Made by a program: the position numbers and the translations under genes
Shown here: positions 9,786-20,266 of the stretch, piece by piece
Layout: each line of letters starts with the position of its first letter
Numbering within the stretch: position 1 is the stretch's first letter
Notes under the pieces: generated by a model
What the model was told of the DNA's origin: nothing
Seen by the model: only the letters and a program-made list of their open reading frames with translations
Databases searched by the model: none
DNA from: Treponema putidum
GTDB lineage: Bacteria; Spirochaetota; Spirochaetia; Treponematales; Treponemataceae
Reading direction: 5' to 3'
Length of the DNA stretch: 64,000 nucleotides
Assembly: GCF_000755145.1 (NCBI RefSeq)
Contig: NZ_CP009228.1
Span: forward strand, 989,827 to 1,053,826

Positions 9786-10652
9786 TTAGAAAACGTCTTC
9801 GGGTTTAAATGTTTCACTAATATCAGCCCGCACTGTCTCAATATACCCGCATATTTCTTTCAGTTTTTCTTCCAAACCCCATGGCGGATTTGTGATTAAA
9901 ATACCTGAACCTTGCAAGCCGTACTCACTTTCAGCATCTATCTTATTTGAAAAATGCTTGATCTCAAAATTTAGTATCTTGTTGTTTGCTGCTTTGCTTA
10001 TCCGGCTTTTTAAATTTGCGCGCTCTTCAATTTTGTGATTCAATATAGGGTACCAAATTATAAAGATGCCTATGGGCCATTTTTTACAGACTTTTTCTAC
10101 AGACTCTGCAATTTCTGTATAATCGGAATCGACTTCATAGCTGGGATCAAATAGGGCAAAGCCGCGGATAGGAAGAGGCGGAGTAAGAGCCCTGACAGCC
10201 TCATAGCAATCCCTTTTGTGCACATGAACATTTTCTACACGCTTATAAAGCTCTTTTAATTTTTCAGCTTCAGCAGAATGTAAATCGCATAAAATTAAAT
10301 TGGATTCTTTTTGTAAAAATGAACGGATGATTTCGGGAGAACCGGCATAAGAGGAATTTTCATCATAGTTTTTTAGGCAAAAATCCAAATAAGCCTTGAA
10401 GTCTTCAGGTATCGGAAGAGGAAGTTTTTCTTTTTTATATAAATCTAAAATACGGATTATTCCTTCTTCCGCTTCGCCGGTTTTTAAGCTCCACTCGCTT
10501 AAAAGATTATAGAAAGCGCCCCCGGCATTTAAATCAAAGGCCGTAAAAGGCTTTTGCTTTTGGGTGAAGAGGTTTAAAAAAGAAAAGAGAACCGAGTGCT
10601 TAAAAACATCGGCCTGATTTCCCGCATGAAAACCGTGTCGATAGCTCAGCAA
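9786..10652 (-). CDS. rlmJ: 23S rRNA (adenine2030-N6)-methyltransferase RlmJ
   Basis: 288 residues, normal for RlmJ. The N-terminus LSYRHGFHAGNQADVFKHSVL is the family hallmark. It methylates N6 of A2030 in 23S rRNA using S-adenosylmethionine. Motif IV, usually DPPY, reads DPSYE here (GFALFDPSYEVDSDY). Other family blocks are SYAGSPEIIRSFL and GSGILITNPPWGLEEKL. The start is TTG at 10650-10652, giving the canonical LSYRHG start, with AGAGGG upstream. It is three bases after the MATE gene stop and convergent with the EF-G gene, four bases apart. Confidence 0.9.
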   Translation of the reverse strand: MLSYRHGFHAGNQADVFKHSVLFSFLNLFTQKQKPFTAFDLNAGGAFYNLLSEWSLKTGEAEEGIIRILDLYKKEKLPLPIPEDFKAYLDFCLKNYDENSSYAGSPEIIRSFLQKESNLILCDLHSAEAEKLKELYKRVENVHVHKRDCYEAVRALTPPLPIRGFALFDPSYEVDSDYTEIAESVEKVCKKWPIGIFIIWYPILNHKIEERANLKSRISKAANNKILNFEIKHFSNKIDAESEYGLQGSGILITNPPWGLEEKLKEICGYIETVRADISETFKPEDVF

Positions 10653-10655
10653 ATT

Positions 10656-12059
10656 TTAAACCCTCTTATTACACCAAGCCCCTTTGCGGTAGTGATATAG
10701 AATAACCATAAATTCGGCTGCCTCCGAAAAAATATAAGAGGTCCAAACGGCAAATAAGGGAAGGTGTAAAATATTTACAACCAAAAATAAAAACGGGATT
10801 TGTACAAACCATCGAGAACCCAAGGTAGAGTAAAGAATGGGTCTTGTATGACCTGAACCTGAAAAGACCACGGCGAGCCCCAATCCCATAGATAAAATTA
10901 TAAAGGACGGATAAAATATACGCAGCATTAAACTTCCCTGCAAAAGCATCGACGGATCATTTGGGAAGAAAAACCGCAAAAAAGTTTGAGGCGTTCCCAT
11001 AATTATGACTGCAAAAATTCCTACTACAGAGGCTGACATAAAAGCGTTTATCTTAGAAGTAAGTTTTGCTTCCTTAACATTATCTCGGCCAAGGCTTTGA
11101 CCTACCAGAGTTGCGCCTCCCATATTGAAACCGAAAATAGGCATAAAGGCAAACTGTGAAAGCTTTCCGCCGACACCTGCAAGAGCGACTGCATCGGCAC
11201 CGTATACCGTTACGAATTTCATAATCGTTACTTGAGCAAAGCTGCGGACAAGTGAGTTAATACCTGAAGGAAGACCTATGAGTAAAAGGTCAGTATCTAT
11301 TTTTTTGTCAAGTCTAAAAAGTCCTCTAAAGCTGATTTTTATCTTACGCCTTCCGCTTAAAAGAATTAAAAATCCGTATAAGAAACTTACAGTTCGGGCT
11401 GTTACCGTTGCAAGGGCTGCACCAAAAACACCCATACCTAAGCCCGGAATACTTATTCCGGGAATTATATCGAACATAAAAACAGGATCTAAAACCAAGT
11501 TTATAATGGTGGATATTATCATAATGTGCAAGGGTGTTTTTGCATCTCCGGTACATCTAAAAATCGTATTTACCGAATACGAAGAAAACATTACAGGAAT
11601 AAAAAAGATTCTAAGCCATCCATACTCTAAAGCGGAATTTAAAACTTCTTGATCCGGAAGAAAAAACCATAAAATAGGTTTTAAAAAAATAGCTAAAAGA
11701 AGTCCCGACATTATTGCAAGGACAACCTTAAAGCTGATAGTCTGTTCGGCAATACGCTGAGTCTTTTCCATATCGCCTCGGCCGTAGTTTTGAGAAATCA
11801 TCGACACGGAACTGGCCCCTGCGACTTCATTCAAAATAGTAAAAAGCATATATATGGAAGAAAAGAGGGTAACACCCGAAAGAGCTGTCTTAGATATCTG
11901 ACCTACCCAAACCATATCGACAATATCATAAAAGTTTTGCAAGCCTGCTGAAATCATTGTAGGATAAGCCAACTTCCATAAATTTTTTGATATTTTTTTA
12001 GGTTTTAATTGCAGATCGGTTTCATCACAAACACACTTTGAACAGGATAGATTCTCCAT
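10656..12059 (-). CDS. MATE family multidrug/Na+ antiporter
   Basis: 467-residue membrane protein with twelve predicted helices in two similar halves. Family-typical segments are LWKLAYPTMISAGLQNFYDIVDMVWVGQI near the start, GVTLFSSIYMLFTILNEVAGASSVSMISQNYGRGD, and the matching segment in the second half, GFNMGGATLVGQSLGRDNVKEA. MATE proteins exchange cations for drugs or metabolites across the inner membrane. The N-terminus is cysteine-rich (SCSKCVCDE), which is unusual. AAAGGAG lies 13 bases before the ATG. It is followed closely by rlmJ and may be co-transcribed. Substrate unknown. Confidence 0.92.
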   Translation of the reverse strand: MENLSCSKCVCDETDLQLKPKKISKNLWKLAYPTMISAGLQNFYDIVDMVWVGQISKTALSGVTLFSSIYMLFTILNEVAGASSVSMISQNYGRGDMEKTQRIAEQTISFKVVLAIMSGLLLAIFLKPILWFFLPDQEVLNSALEYGWLRIFFIPVMFSSYSVNTIFRCTGDAKTPLHIMIISTIINLVLDPVFMFDIIPGISIPGLGMGVFGAALATVTARTVSFLYGFLILLSGRRKIKISFRGLFRLDKKIDTDLLLIGLPSGINSLVRSFAQVTIMKFVTVYGADAVALAGVGGKLSQFAFMPIFGFNMGGATLVGQSLGRDNVKEAKLTSKINAFMSASVVGIFAVIIMGTPQTFLRFFFPNDPSMLLQGSLMLRIFYPSFIILSMGLGLAVVFSGSGHTRPILYSTLGSRWFVQIPFLFLVVNILHLPLFAVWTSYIFSEAAEFMVILYHYRKGAWCNKRV

Positions 12060-12110
12060 AATAGCATACTCTCCTTTAGGCTTTTAAATCGGCAATCTCC
12101 CAATTATCAA

Positions 12111-12848
12111 TTATACTTTTTTTGAAGAAAAAAGATTTTTAAAGATTGACGGTTTTATCTCTCCATCTTTTTTTAAATTATTTTTTAGGCTTATCTTTCC
12201 GCCGGAAAAATTATAGATGTGTTCTTCAGAGGCAACAACTAAAAGAACATCATCTTCTTCAAATTTATACTCGGGATCATCCATAAAGATAAAATCTTCG
12301 CTTTCCTTTTTTCGGCGTGCTATAATGTTTACGCTCATGTCCTTTCTTATGTTGGATTCGGCAAGGCTTTTTCCGACATATCTTGTTTCTATCTCGACTT
12401 CGGCAAGGGCAAGGTTTTTTGAAATAGGCATAAATTTAAGAAGGAGGTCGGCGGCTAAAATAGGGGTTGTTCTTTTTGCTGCTTCACTGTCGGGATAAAT
12501 TACTCGAGTAGCCCCTACGGTTTTTAAAAGCCTTCCATGTTCGTCTGATTGGGCACGCACAACAATGTTTGCAATGCCTAGATTTTTTAATATTGTCGTG
12601 CTGATTACTGAAAGCTCCACCTTGCGGCCGAAATCTACGATTACTGTATCCACCTTGGAGGGAAGAATTTTGCGTACTGAAAGCTCGCTTATTTCTTCAA
12701 GTACAACTGAAGAAGAGGCCTTAGATTTATACATTTCGATAAGGTCTTTATTTTGTTCGATGATGATGACTTCGGCCCCTATTTTTATAAGTTCATCCAG
12801 CATTCTTACTCCGAAGGTGCCCAAGCCCATAATTGCAAATTTTTTCAT
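12111..12848 (-). CDS. TrkA/KtrA-type potassium channel regulator (RCK protein)
   Basis: 245 residues. The N-terminal RCK domain has the Rossmann motif GLGTFG and an acidic end of strand two (VIIIEQNKD), as expected for NAD(H)/nucleotide binding. The C-terminal RCK_C domain follows (LAEVEIETRYVGKSLAESNIR ... EEDDVLLVVASEEHIYNFSG). Such proteins sit on the cytoplasmic face of TrkH/KtrB channels and gate them. The start is the ATG at 12848, with AGGTGA six bases before it; a GTG nine bases upstream abuts the gyrA stop. It follows gyrA directly. No channel subunit is adjacent; the trkH gene lies 13.7 kb away with its own regulator. Confidence 0.88.
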   Translation of the reverse strand: MKKFAIMGLGTFGVRMLDELIKIGAEVIIIEQNKDLIEMYKSKASSSVVLEEISELSVRKILPSKVDTVIVDFGRKVELSVISTTILKNLGIANIVVRAQSDEHGRLLKTVGATRVIYPDSEAAKRTTPILAADLLLKFMPISKNLALAEVEIETRYVGKSLAESNIRKDMSVNIIARRKKESEDFIFMDDPEYKFEEDDVLLVVASEEHIYNFSGGKISLKNNLKKDGEIKPSIFKNLFSSKKV

Positions 12849-12857
12849 ATACTTCAC

Positions 12858-15305
12858 CTACTCTTCATCGCGGGCAACAACATCAAGGCCTATAAGCATA
12901 TCGGGACTTTCAATATCCAATATTCTTACTCCCTGTGCAGACCTTCCCATAGTACCGACAGAATCTACGCTGATGCGGATAGTCTTGCCTTGACCCGTTA
13001 TGCAGACAACCTCATCGTCATCAAATACGGTAAGAAGGCCGACAACCTCTCCCGTTTTTTCCGAAAGGGTATAGATACGCTGTCCGCCGGTTCCTCTTCC
13101 GTGAGCTGAAAATTCGGAAAAGTCCACGCGCTTGCCGTAGCCGTTTTCGGTCATAACAAGCATTTTTTGATTTTCCGTCACTCGGAGTGCGCCCGTAAGT
13201 TCGTCCTCGGAAGAAAGCTTTATTCCGGTAACACCGCGGGAAGAACGCCCTTGAGAGCGGATGTCTTCCTCGCTTGTGCGGAGGGCCTGACCTCGGCGGG
13301 TAATCAGCATGATTTCGTCCTTGCCGCCTGTAAGAATTGCACTTACCAGCTTATCGCCCTCATCGAGTTTTATCGCGATGATTCCGCGGGTTTTTGCATT
13401 TGCAAAATTATCGGTTGTTACTTTTTTTACGACACCGCCTGCTGTTGCCATCAAAAGATAGGTCTTATCGTCAAATTCTTTTAAAGAAACAACGGCCGTA
13501 ATTTCTTCATCGGAAGAAACGGAAAGAAGGGATTTTATGTGAGAGCCGCGGCTTGTTCTGCTTGCTTCCTGTATTTCATGCACCTTTAACCAGTAAGCCT
13601 TTCCCGCATTTGTGATAAACATAATATAGTCATGGGTTGAGGCCGTAAAAATCTGATCCAAAAAGTCATCTTCAGCAAGGTTTGCGGAATTGGAACCCTT
13701 GCCGCCTCTATTTTGGCTCTTATAGGCTGTGGCAGGAATACGCTTAATATATCCGAGGTGAGAAATTAAAATAACCATCTCTTCTTTTTTGATAAGGTCT
13801 TCGATATTGAGCTCTTCAACCTCATCGGCTACTATATCGGTCTTGCGTTCATCTCCGAACTTTTCGGCTATCTCGTTAGTTTCTTCCTTTATTAAGGCTA
13901 AAATCTTTTCGGGATGGGCAAGGAGGTCTTTTAAGTGAGCGATTAGAACCTGCAATTCCTGTAACTCTTTTCTGAGGTCTTCAATTTCCAAGCCGGTTAA
14001 ACGCTTTAGCTGCATATCGACTATGGCCTGGGCTTGAACATCATCAAAGCCGAACCTTTCCATCAAGCCGTTTTTTGCCGTTTGCGGATCGCGGGATGCC
14101 CTTATTATTTTGATAACTTCATCTATGTTGTCGATGGCGACGATGAGGGCTTCCAAGATATGAGCTCTTTCTTCCGCCTTACGCAAATCGAATTTTGTTC
14201 TGCGGGTAACGACATCAACCCTGTGCTCGACAAAGTATTTTACAAGAAGTTTTAAGTTGAGGGTTTCAGGTCTTCCGTTTACAAGAGCAAGGTTTATAAC
14301 TCCAAAAGAAGATTGAAGGGCTGTCTTTGCAAAAAGCTGGTTTAAAACAACCTTTGTAATAGCCCCTCTCTTTAGCTCTATAACAATACGCAATCCCGTT
14401 CTATCCGAAGTTTCATCGTTTACGTTTGCAATTCCGTCTATAATTTTTTCGCGGGCCAGTTCTCCGATGCGGGATACAAGGGTGGTCGTGTTTACCTGAT
14501 AGGGTACTTCGGTAAAGACTATAGTTTCTTTTCCTTTTTTATCGACCTCGATTGTAAATTTACCGCGCACCAATATTTTTCCGCGGCCTGTCTTAAAGGC
14601 TTGTTTTATTCCCTTTCGTCCGTAGATAACTCCGCCTGTCGGGAAGTCGGGGCCCTTCATATATTTACAAAGCTCGTCTATTTCGATTTCGGGATTGTCT
14701 ATGTAGGCTGAAACCGCATCGGCTATTTCGCGTAAGTTATGGGGCGGCATGTTGGTTGCCATACCGACAGCAATTCCGCTTGAACCGTTTGCAAGCAAGA
14801 AGGGGAATTTAGCCGGAAGAACAGTCGGCTCTTTTGTAGAATCGTCAAAGTTCGGAATAAAATCGACTGTTTCTTTTTTTATGTCCTCGACCATGGTTTC
14901 GGCTATTTTGGCCATCTTAGCTTCCGTATATCGGTAAGCTGCGGGCGGGTCGCCTCCTATGGTTCCGAAGTTTCCTTGGGGATAAATAACCGGATAGCGG
15001 AGAGAAAAGTCCTGTCCAAGGCGGACGAGAGCATCATATACCGAAGCGTCGCCATGGGGGTGATAACTTCCCAGTACATCACCTACAATCTTAGCACACT
15101 TTCGGGTGGGGCCTGAGTTACGTAAGCCTTTTTCTTCCATAGAATAAAGGATTCGTCTATGAACGGGCTTTAGGCCATCCCTTACATCGGGCAGGGCTCG
15201 GCTTACTATAACTGACATTGAATAATCTATGTAGGCTCTTTTTACTTCATTTTCAATAGGAATCGGAATTACGGCTCCGCCTTCATTAGTTTCTATCTCT
15301 TCCAC
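12858..15305 (-). CDS. gyrA: DNA gyrase subunit A
   Basis: 815 residues, full length. The breakage-reunion domain is clear: [43 protein letters not shown], and [14 protein letters not shown] with the catalytic tyrosine. The C-terminal beta-pinwheel contains the GyrA box in the form QNRGGKG (usually QRRGGKG), which supports gyrase rather than ParC. The position matching E. coli Ser83 is alanine (HGDAS), a residue linked to low fluoroquinolone susceptibility in other bacteria. The start is GTG, with AGGAG eight bases before it. A regulator of the TrkA type follows immediately. gyrB is not in the window. Confidence 0.95.
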   Translation of the reverse strand: MEEIETNEGGAVIPIPIENEVKRAYIDYSMSVIVSRALPDVRDGLKPVHRRILYSMEEKGLRNSGPTRKCAKIVGDVLGSYHPHGDASVYDALVRLGQDFSLRYPVIYPQGNFGTIGGDPPAAYRYTEAKMAKIAETMVEDIKKETVDFIPNFDDSTKEPTVLPAKFPFLLANGSSGIAVGMATNMPPHNLREIADAVSAYIDNPEIEIDELCKYMKGPDFPTGGVIYGRKGIKQAFKTGRGKILVRGKFTIEVDKKGKETIVFTEVPYQVNTTTLVSRIGELAREKIIDGIANVNDETSDRTGLRIVIELKRGAITKVVLNQLFAKTALQSSFGVINLALVNGRPETLNLKLLVKYFVEHRVDVVTRRTKFDLRKAEERAHILEALIVAIDNIDEVIKIIRASRDPQTAKNGLMERFGFDDVQAQAIVDMQLKRLTGLEIEDLRKELQELQVLIAHLKDLLAHPEKILALIKEETNEIAEKFGDERKTDIVADEVEELNIEDLIKKEEMVILISHLGYIKRIPATAYKSQNRGGKGSNSANLAEDDFLDQIFTASTHDYIMFITNAGKAYWLKVHEIQEASRTSRGSHIKSLLSVSSDEEITAVVSLKEFDDKTYLLMATAGGVVKKVTTDNFANAKTRGIIAIKLDEGDKLVSAILTGGKDEIMLITRRGQALRTSEEDIRSQGRSSRGVTGIKLSSEDELTGALRVTENQKMLVMTENGYGKRVDFSEFSAHGRGTGGQRIYTLSEKTGEVVGLLTVFDDDEVVCITGQGKTIRISVDSVGTMGRSAQGVRILDIESPDMLIGLDVVARDEE

Positions 15306-15400
15306 GCATTATACTCCTAAATTCGGGCTATTCTAGCATAAAAAAAGGGCTTGGTCAAGGAATGGAGAAATTGTATTAACAACAAGCGAAATGCGAAACG

Positions 15401-15429
15401 TTGACAAAAAAAAATCTTTTAGGTATACT
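15401..15429 (+). promoter_or_regulatory. sigma-70-type promoter for the PsiE/CorC gene
   Basis: TTGACA at 15401-15406 and TATACT at 15424-15429 are separated by exactly 17 bases. It lies 37 bases before the ATG at 15466. Its position inside the longer open frame shows that the frame's upstream ATG at 15391 is not the real start. Confidence 0.75.
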
Positions 15430-15465
15430 TTTATCGGAATTAAGGAAAAACAAGAGAGAGTCATT

Positions 15466-16134
15466 ATGCAAAAATTTAAAACTTTTTTTCATCAACAAAA
15501 TCTAAGGCGGAGTGCGGCAAGGTTGGCAGGGCGAATAGAAATTGTGCTATCCTTTGCAATGCTTATTGGAATTTTAATTCTTTCTATCGAAATTTTCTTT
15601 GACATAAAAGAAATGGCTTTTGCATTTATTTATAGTAAAAAAATTCCTTCATTCTCAGAATTCCTTTCATTAATATTTTCTCTTGTAATCGGTCTTGAAT
15701 TTGTAAACATGCTTATAAAGCATACGCCGGGAAGTGCTCTTGAAGTTGTGCTCTATACTATTGCACGAAAAATTATCGCCGATCACGGCAGTATGCTTGA
15801 TGCTCTATTGGGTGTTGTTGCTATAGCAATTTTGTTTGCCGTAAAAAAATACCTAAACGAAGGCGGAGAGTACGGCGCAGGAAACGAATGTGATTATATC
15901 GTAAACGGCGGCACCAGTATTCACGAGATTAATCATAGGCTGGATTCTGATTTTGATGAAGCATACGGAAACACCGTCGCAGGTTATTTGTTTAACTATC
16001 TTAAACAGCAGGGCCGTTCACCCCATCTCGGTTTGGAAGTCGACATAGGAGAATATAAATTCATAATCCATGAAATGGATAATGACTTAATAAGATACAT
16101 TAAAATTCTTCCTATCAACGAACACAAGGATTAA
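15466..16134 (+). CDS. PsiE-like membrane domain joined to a CorC/HlyC-type domain
   Basis: 222 residues from the ATG at 15466 (GAGAGAG before it). Residues about 20-130 form four hydrophobic helices like the PsiE family (IEIVLSFAMLIGILILSIEIFF; FSLVIGLEFVNMLIKHTPGSALEVVLYTIARKII; LLGVVAIAILFAVKKYL). The C-terminal 75 residues resemble the CorC_HlyC transporter-associated domain: DYIVNGGTSIHEINHRLDSDF ... TVAGYLFNYLKQQGRSP ... VDIGEYKFIIHEMDNDLIRYIKI. PsiE is a phosphate-starvation protein of unknown biochemistry; CorC_HlyC domains usually follow CBS pairs in Mg/Co exporters. The joining of these two without CBS domains is unusual. A role in ion homeostasis is inference. Confidence 0.75.
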   Translation: MQKFKTFFHQQNLRRSAARLAGRIEIVLSFAMLIGILILSIEIFFDIKEMAFAFIYSKKIPSFSEFLSLIFSLVIGLEFVNMLIKHTPGSALEVVLYTIARKIIADHGSMLDALLGVVAIAILFAVKKYLNEGGEYGAGNECDYIVNGGTSIHEINHRLDSDFDEAYGNTVAGYLFNYLKQQGRSPHLGLEVDIGEYKFIIHEMDNDLIRYIKILPINEHKD

Positions 16135-16199
16135 GCTTTTAATTAAGATTCGGCTATTTATGAGAGCGTATATCCGTCAAAAGAAGTAAAGCTTTCGAG

Positions 16200-17296
16200 T
16201 TAATTATTCGGGGTTAAATAAATAGCTTCAGAATTGTTTAGGTGAGGGAAAGAAACCGTTTTGCGGTCATTTGTATGGCCGTTAAATAATATTGTAATGC
16301 TGTCATTGGATGTGATAAAAACGACATGAGATTCTTTTGTAAGACAGATAAAACCTCCCTCACATGCGGCAGAGTAATTTGTTGTATAAAATATATTTTT
16401 TTGTTGCATATAGTCGGTTACTCCGCTATTTTCGTATCTTGGGCTTCCTGTCCTGATCCAAATTAAACTTTCAGGATACCAAGCCGCTGTTGTAGAAACA
16501 CCTCCGGCATGTATGCACTGAGAAACATAGTTTGCACAATCATTTTCGTAGGTTTTGTACTTTGGGTTCCAAACAGACATATCACTAGACATATTTAAGG
16601 GATTAGATGTGTATTTATTTGCATAGCTGACGGCCGCCGCATTATTGTAATTAATTTTTTTTGAGTCTGTATTGACGTGATATTTTATAAAATCAAACCC
16701 GTTTTGCATAATCTCATCGGGTTCAGGCGGTTTTAATGAAAAAGCGTCTATTTTTGTATGATATGTTGCTATTTCAATTTTTATATTTTCAAAACTATCT
16801 TTTTCGGTAAATGTTATCTTAAAAATATTGTTTTCAAGTTGCTTTTTACCTATATATTTTTTTAATTCCGTAGTTTTCTTGTTGTATTGATTCAAAGCTT
16901 TTTTATTATCTTTAAAATATTCAACAGCATTTTTCATTCCGGCAACAAAGGGAAGCTGATAAACCGAATTAAATTTTAATTTTTTTTCTATTACAACAAA
17001 ATAAAATTTTTCATTTGGGCCATAATCTTCATCATCAGGTATATAATCATAGACTGAAACATCCAGAATATCATAATATTCCGAGTATAAACTTTCAGCA
17101 TATTTTTTAAAAAAGAGCTCCTCTTTTGTGTCTTCTTTTTTCGGCTTTGCTTTTACCGTTACATCTTGCTGACTTTCACTTTCTTTAGCTTCTTTAAATT
17201 CTTTAATTATCGGATATAGTTTTAAAATTGCAATTATCCAAAGGATAATTATAAAAAGAACAAAAAAAGTTTAGCCTTATTTATTTTTTTTCCCAT
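16200..17296 (-). pseudogene. membrane-anchored amidase_6-like protein, frameshifted near the start
   Basis: The C-terminal 150 residues match the putative amidase family: ANKYTSNPLNMS, a DCANYVSQCIHAGG block with the likely catalytic Cys, GFICLTKESHVVFITSND with the likely His, and a final VSFPHLNN. The 16200-16937 frame has no proper start; it stays open upstream through an acidic linker and a membrane helix (FFVLFIIILWIIAILKLYP) but lacks an initiation codon. ATG at 17294-17296 (MGKKINKAKL) joins it if one base is added to the T7 run (A at 17262-17268). Restored, the protein would be about 365 residues with a single N-terminal anchor. Wall-peptide amidase activity is inferred. The break could be mutation, phase variation or sequencing error. 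Confidence 0.65.
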
Positions 17297-17310
17297 GATA
17301 TAAAAGTAAA

Positions 17311-17835
17311 TTATTCTTCCTCTTTTTTATCGAGAATTTGAAATGTCCGCATTGAGGCATCGAGCATTTCCATAATTTCCGGCTCTGCATCATGGGACAA
17401 GGTAGCAGCACAGATATAAAGAAGATTGTTGTGCTTAAACAAATAAAAATAATGTTTTGCAATGCCTTTCCCTTCAGGCAATTCTATAATTATTTTTTGG
17501 GATTCCAAATTATAATTATTTTCAAATTTTTCTTGCGTTATTACTGTATAAGCGGAGGCAGAGTCATCGGGCCCTTTTTGACCGGAGAAATACTCACTGA
17601 CTACTTCCTCCATTGAACCGGAAACTTCTTCGGAAACAAAAATCATATTTTGATTATAACCGTTTAAAGAATCACCGCATATTATCTTATACTTCAGCCC
17701 GGGATAAGTCATTGTTTCCCAGCCGTCGGGTATTTCAAATGTAAAATCTTTAAAATCATCAATATAATAATCTTGGGATGATAGATAAGGCAAAAATATA
17801 AAAACAAGAAAGAACATAGATAAAAATCTTTTCAT
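17311..17835 (-). CDS. secreted PsbP/DcrB-like protein of unknown role
   Basis: 174 residues from the ATG at 17835, which has AGGAG eight bases before it; the frame is open further upstream but without a ribosome site. The N-terminus MKRFLSMFFLVFIFLPYLSSQ is a signal peptide. The mature part begins with a segment typical of PsbP-like/DUF1795 proteins (FKDFTFEIPDGWETMTYPG) and ends acidic (KKEEE). It sits 14 bases before the amidase-like gene and probably shares its transcript. It is likely exported to the periplasm; function unknown. Confidence 0.7.
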   Translation of the reverse strand: MKRFLSMFFLVFIFLPYLSSQDYYIDDFKDFTFEIPDGWETMTYPGLKYKIICGDSLNGYNQNMIFVSEEVSGSMEEVVSEYFSGQKGPDDSASAYTVITQEKFENNYNLESQKIIIELPEGKGIAKHYFYLFKHNNLLYICAATLSHDAEPEIMEMLDASMRTFQILDKKEEE

Positions 17836-18014
17836 AAACCGGCTCCTAGGATAAAAACTATACAAAAGATAGAAAAAAATGTCAAGGTTTATTTTTAGCC
17901 ATTGAAATAACACGGTTAAAAAACACAGCCGAGTTTTAAAATGATACCCTACTTTAATTTATGCTTGCTTTGTGATATAATCCAGACCTGTTTTAAACAT
18001 TTATGGAGGTTTTT

Positions 18015-18863
18015 GTGGATATTTTAGATAAGCTGAGGGGCGGTGTCATTATGGACGTAACCAACCCCGAACAGGCAAAGATTGCAGAAAATGCAGGAGC
18101 TGTTGCAGTCATGGCCCTCGAAAGGATCCCTGCCGATATAAGGGCAGCCGGAGGGGTCTCAAGAATGAGCGATCCTAAGATGATTAAAGAAATCATGAAG
18201 GCTGTAAAAATTCCTGTTATGGCAAAGGTAAGAATCGGTCACTTTGTAGAGGCTTCAATTTTGGAAGCTATCGGTATCGATTTTATTGATGAGTCCGAAG
18301 TTCTGTCTCCGGCAGACGAAGTTTATCATGTCGATAAAACCAAATTCAAGGTACCCTTTGTCTGCGGTGCCCGCAATTTGGGGGAAGCCTTACGAAGAAT
18401 TCAAGAAGGCGCCAAGATGATCCGTACAAAGGGTGAGGCCGGAACAGGAGATGTTATTCAGGCCGTAAAACACATGCGCCAAATTCAAAGCGAAATGCGC
18501 CAACTTACAACCCTGCGTGAAGATGAACTATACGTTGCTGCAAAGAATTTTCAAGTTCCATACTCTTTGGTAGAATATGTGCATAAACACGGAAAGCTCC
18601 CCGTTCCGAATTTTTCGGCAGGAGGAGTTGCAACCCCCGCAGATGCAGCCTTGATGGTTCACCTCGGTGCTGACGGCGTTTTTGTCGGAAGCGGTATCTT
18701 TAAATCGGGTGATCCGGCAAAAAGAGCGGCTGCCATCGTTAAAGCCGTAAAGAATTACGATAAGCCTGCAATCTTAGCAGAAGTTTCAGAAGACCTTGGC
18801 CCTGCCATGGTCGGAATCAATGAAGAAGAAATAAAGGTTATAATGAGCGAAAGAGGAATTTAA
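18015..18863 (+). CDS. pdxS: pyridoxal 5'-phosphate synthase subunit PdxS
   Basis: PdxS makes PLP from ribose 5-phosphate, glyceraldehyde 3-phosphate and ammonia supplied by PdxT. Highly conserved blocks are present: [46 protein letters not shown], the catalytic-lysine regions [12 protein letters not shown] and [12 protein letters not shown], and a C-terminal [20 protein letters not shown] at 18015 is preferred because GGAGG ends five bases before it; the ATG at 18003 overlaps that site (it would add four residues). Length about 282, slightly short of the usual 290. No pdxT is adjacent, so the glutaminase partner must be elsewhere or ammonia is used directly. Confidence 0.93.
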   Translation: MDILDKLRGGVIMDVTNPEQAKIAENAGAVAVMALERIPADIRAAGGVSRMSDPKMIKEIMKAVKIPVMAKVRIGHFVEASILEAIGIDFIDESEVLSPADEVYHVDKTKFKVPFVCGARNLGEALRRIQEGAKMIRTKGEAGTGDVIQAVKHMRQIQSEMRQLTTLREDELYVAAKNFQVPYSLVEYVHKHGKLPVPNFSAGGVATPADAALMVHLGADGVFVGSGIFKSGDPAKRAAAIVKAVKNYDKPAILAEVSEDLGPAMVGINEEEIKVIMSERGI

Positions 18864-18888
18864 ACCGCTTTACTCAATGCCTAAGCAA

Positions 18889-18936
18889 AGAGAGGTGTTT
18901 TAAAGAGTTTACCTTAAAATTAAAGCACCTCTTTTT
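18889..18936 (+). terminator. probable rho-independent terminator after pdxS
   Basis: AGAGGTGTTTT at 18891-18901 can pair with AAAGCACCTCT at 18922-18932 (one G-U pair), with a loop of about 20 bases, followed by a T run. It lies 25 bases after the pdxS stop, between convergent genes, and could serve both. Confidence 0.5.
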
Positions 18937-18941
18937 ACCTT

Positions 18942-20181
18942 TTATAAGATGCGGACTCCTGCGGAACTTTTAAATTCAAAGAATTTGGGGCTGTCCCCCG
19001 TCTTTTCAAAATACCTTTTATGAACCTCAAGATAAAATTCCTCAAAAAAATCTTTTTTTACCAAGGCCAGAATATAGCAGCCTTCGGTGTTTCCGATTAG
19101 CTTTGCTCCGCTGCACCCTCTTTGAATAATGGCGGTTTCAAAAAGAATATTTTGTTCGGTGCTCATAAGCTCAAAATCATCCCTCATCGAAATATGGGAT
19201 TCACAAAGAAGTTTCCCCAGAATATCCATGTCTTCATTCTCTAAAGCTATTACAGCCTTAGCCGTTCTTGCATTTTCGGTAGTACAATGTTTTACCCGCC
19301 TAAGAATTGTCTTATCCAAAAAGCTGGGCTGATAGTAAGTATAATCGGCCTCCGTTATTTCGCACAAGTGATCCAAGTCTAATTTGTTTTGTAAAATGCG
19401 CAAACCCTCTTCACATTCCATATAGCGGACATTGGAAGACGCTCTATACGTTTCCTTATTTGAATGAGTTCCGATTATTATGATTCCATATTCTCCTAAA
19501 TTTAAAGGCAGGTTTAAAACAGAAAAATCATTAGAATCAAAAAGACAAATTTCATCCTTTTTTGCCTTAAAACAGGCCATCTGATTGGATAAGCCCCGTT
19601 TTGTGTTTAAGATTTTATGTTCGGCCTCAAGACACAGAGAGGCTATAGTTTTAAATTCTTCTTTAAGTTTAAATAGAGATAAAATTCCTGTACAAAAACC
19701 CGCTTCAAAGGCCGGCAATGAGGTTTGCCCTGTTTTAAGGCGTATTTCATCGAAAACCAGTATATCAAAACCGCTTACAGGATTTTCAAAATGCTTATTA
19801 ATTTTTTGTGCCGTTAAAAGAATAATATTGAATATGGAACTTATAGAAATTTCTTGCCGGCTGTCCGGTTTTTGATTTTTGCCGTCTTGTTCTGTTATAA
19901 GGCCTTCAATTTTTTTATTTATGACTAAATCCGTCAAAGAAATTTTATCCGTATTATTTTTTTAATAAAAAATAAATAGACTTATCAAAGCATAAATTTA
20001 AAACATTGCCGCCGTTATAATCCAATTCCTCCCCCATGAGAATCAAACTAAGAGGAGAGGCTATTAAAATTCCATCTTCCGGTGAAGCACCATAAACCTC
20101 ATCAAAAAGTTTTTTAAGTTCAAGTTTTAATTCACCTTCGCCCATGTTTTCCAAATTCTTTATATCCGCATTAAAATTCAT
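18942..20181 (-). pseudogene. galK: galactokinase-like GHMP kinase, frameshifted
   Basis: Two frames make one protein. The first (20181 to 19954) has the N-terminal galactokinase signature in variant form, SPLSLILMGEELDYNGGNVL (usual GRVNLIGEHTDYNGG). The second (ending 18942) has LSNQMACFKAKKDEICLFDS, the LCESHISMRDDFELMSTEQNILFE block and the C-terminal GCSGAKLIGNTEGCYILALV. They join if one A is removed from the A7 run at the junction (T at 19957-19963), giving about 412 residues. Galactokinase phosphorylates galactose at C1. The N-terminal motif has lost GEHTDY's histidine and Arg, so even the repaired protein may be a diverged sugar kinase. No galT or galE is nearby. Confidence 0.7.
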
Positions 20182-20266
20182 ACAACACCTCTAATCTTTA
20201 TCGGCAATAAAGCTATTAAAACAAAAGCCATTGTCTTTTTTAAAAAAAAATATTATTCTCATACCT

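Noticed and set aside
15391-15465. Upstream ATG for the PsiE/CorC gene
   Set aside because: A consensus promoter lies inside this stretch, so a message from it could not include the ATG.
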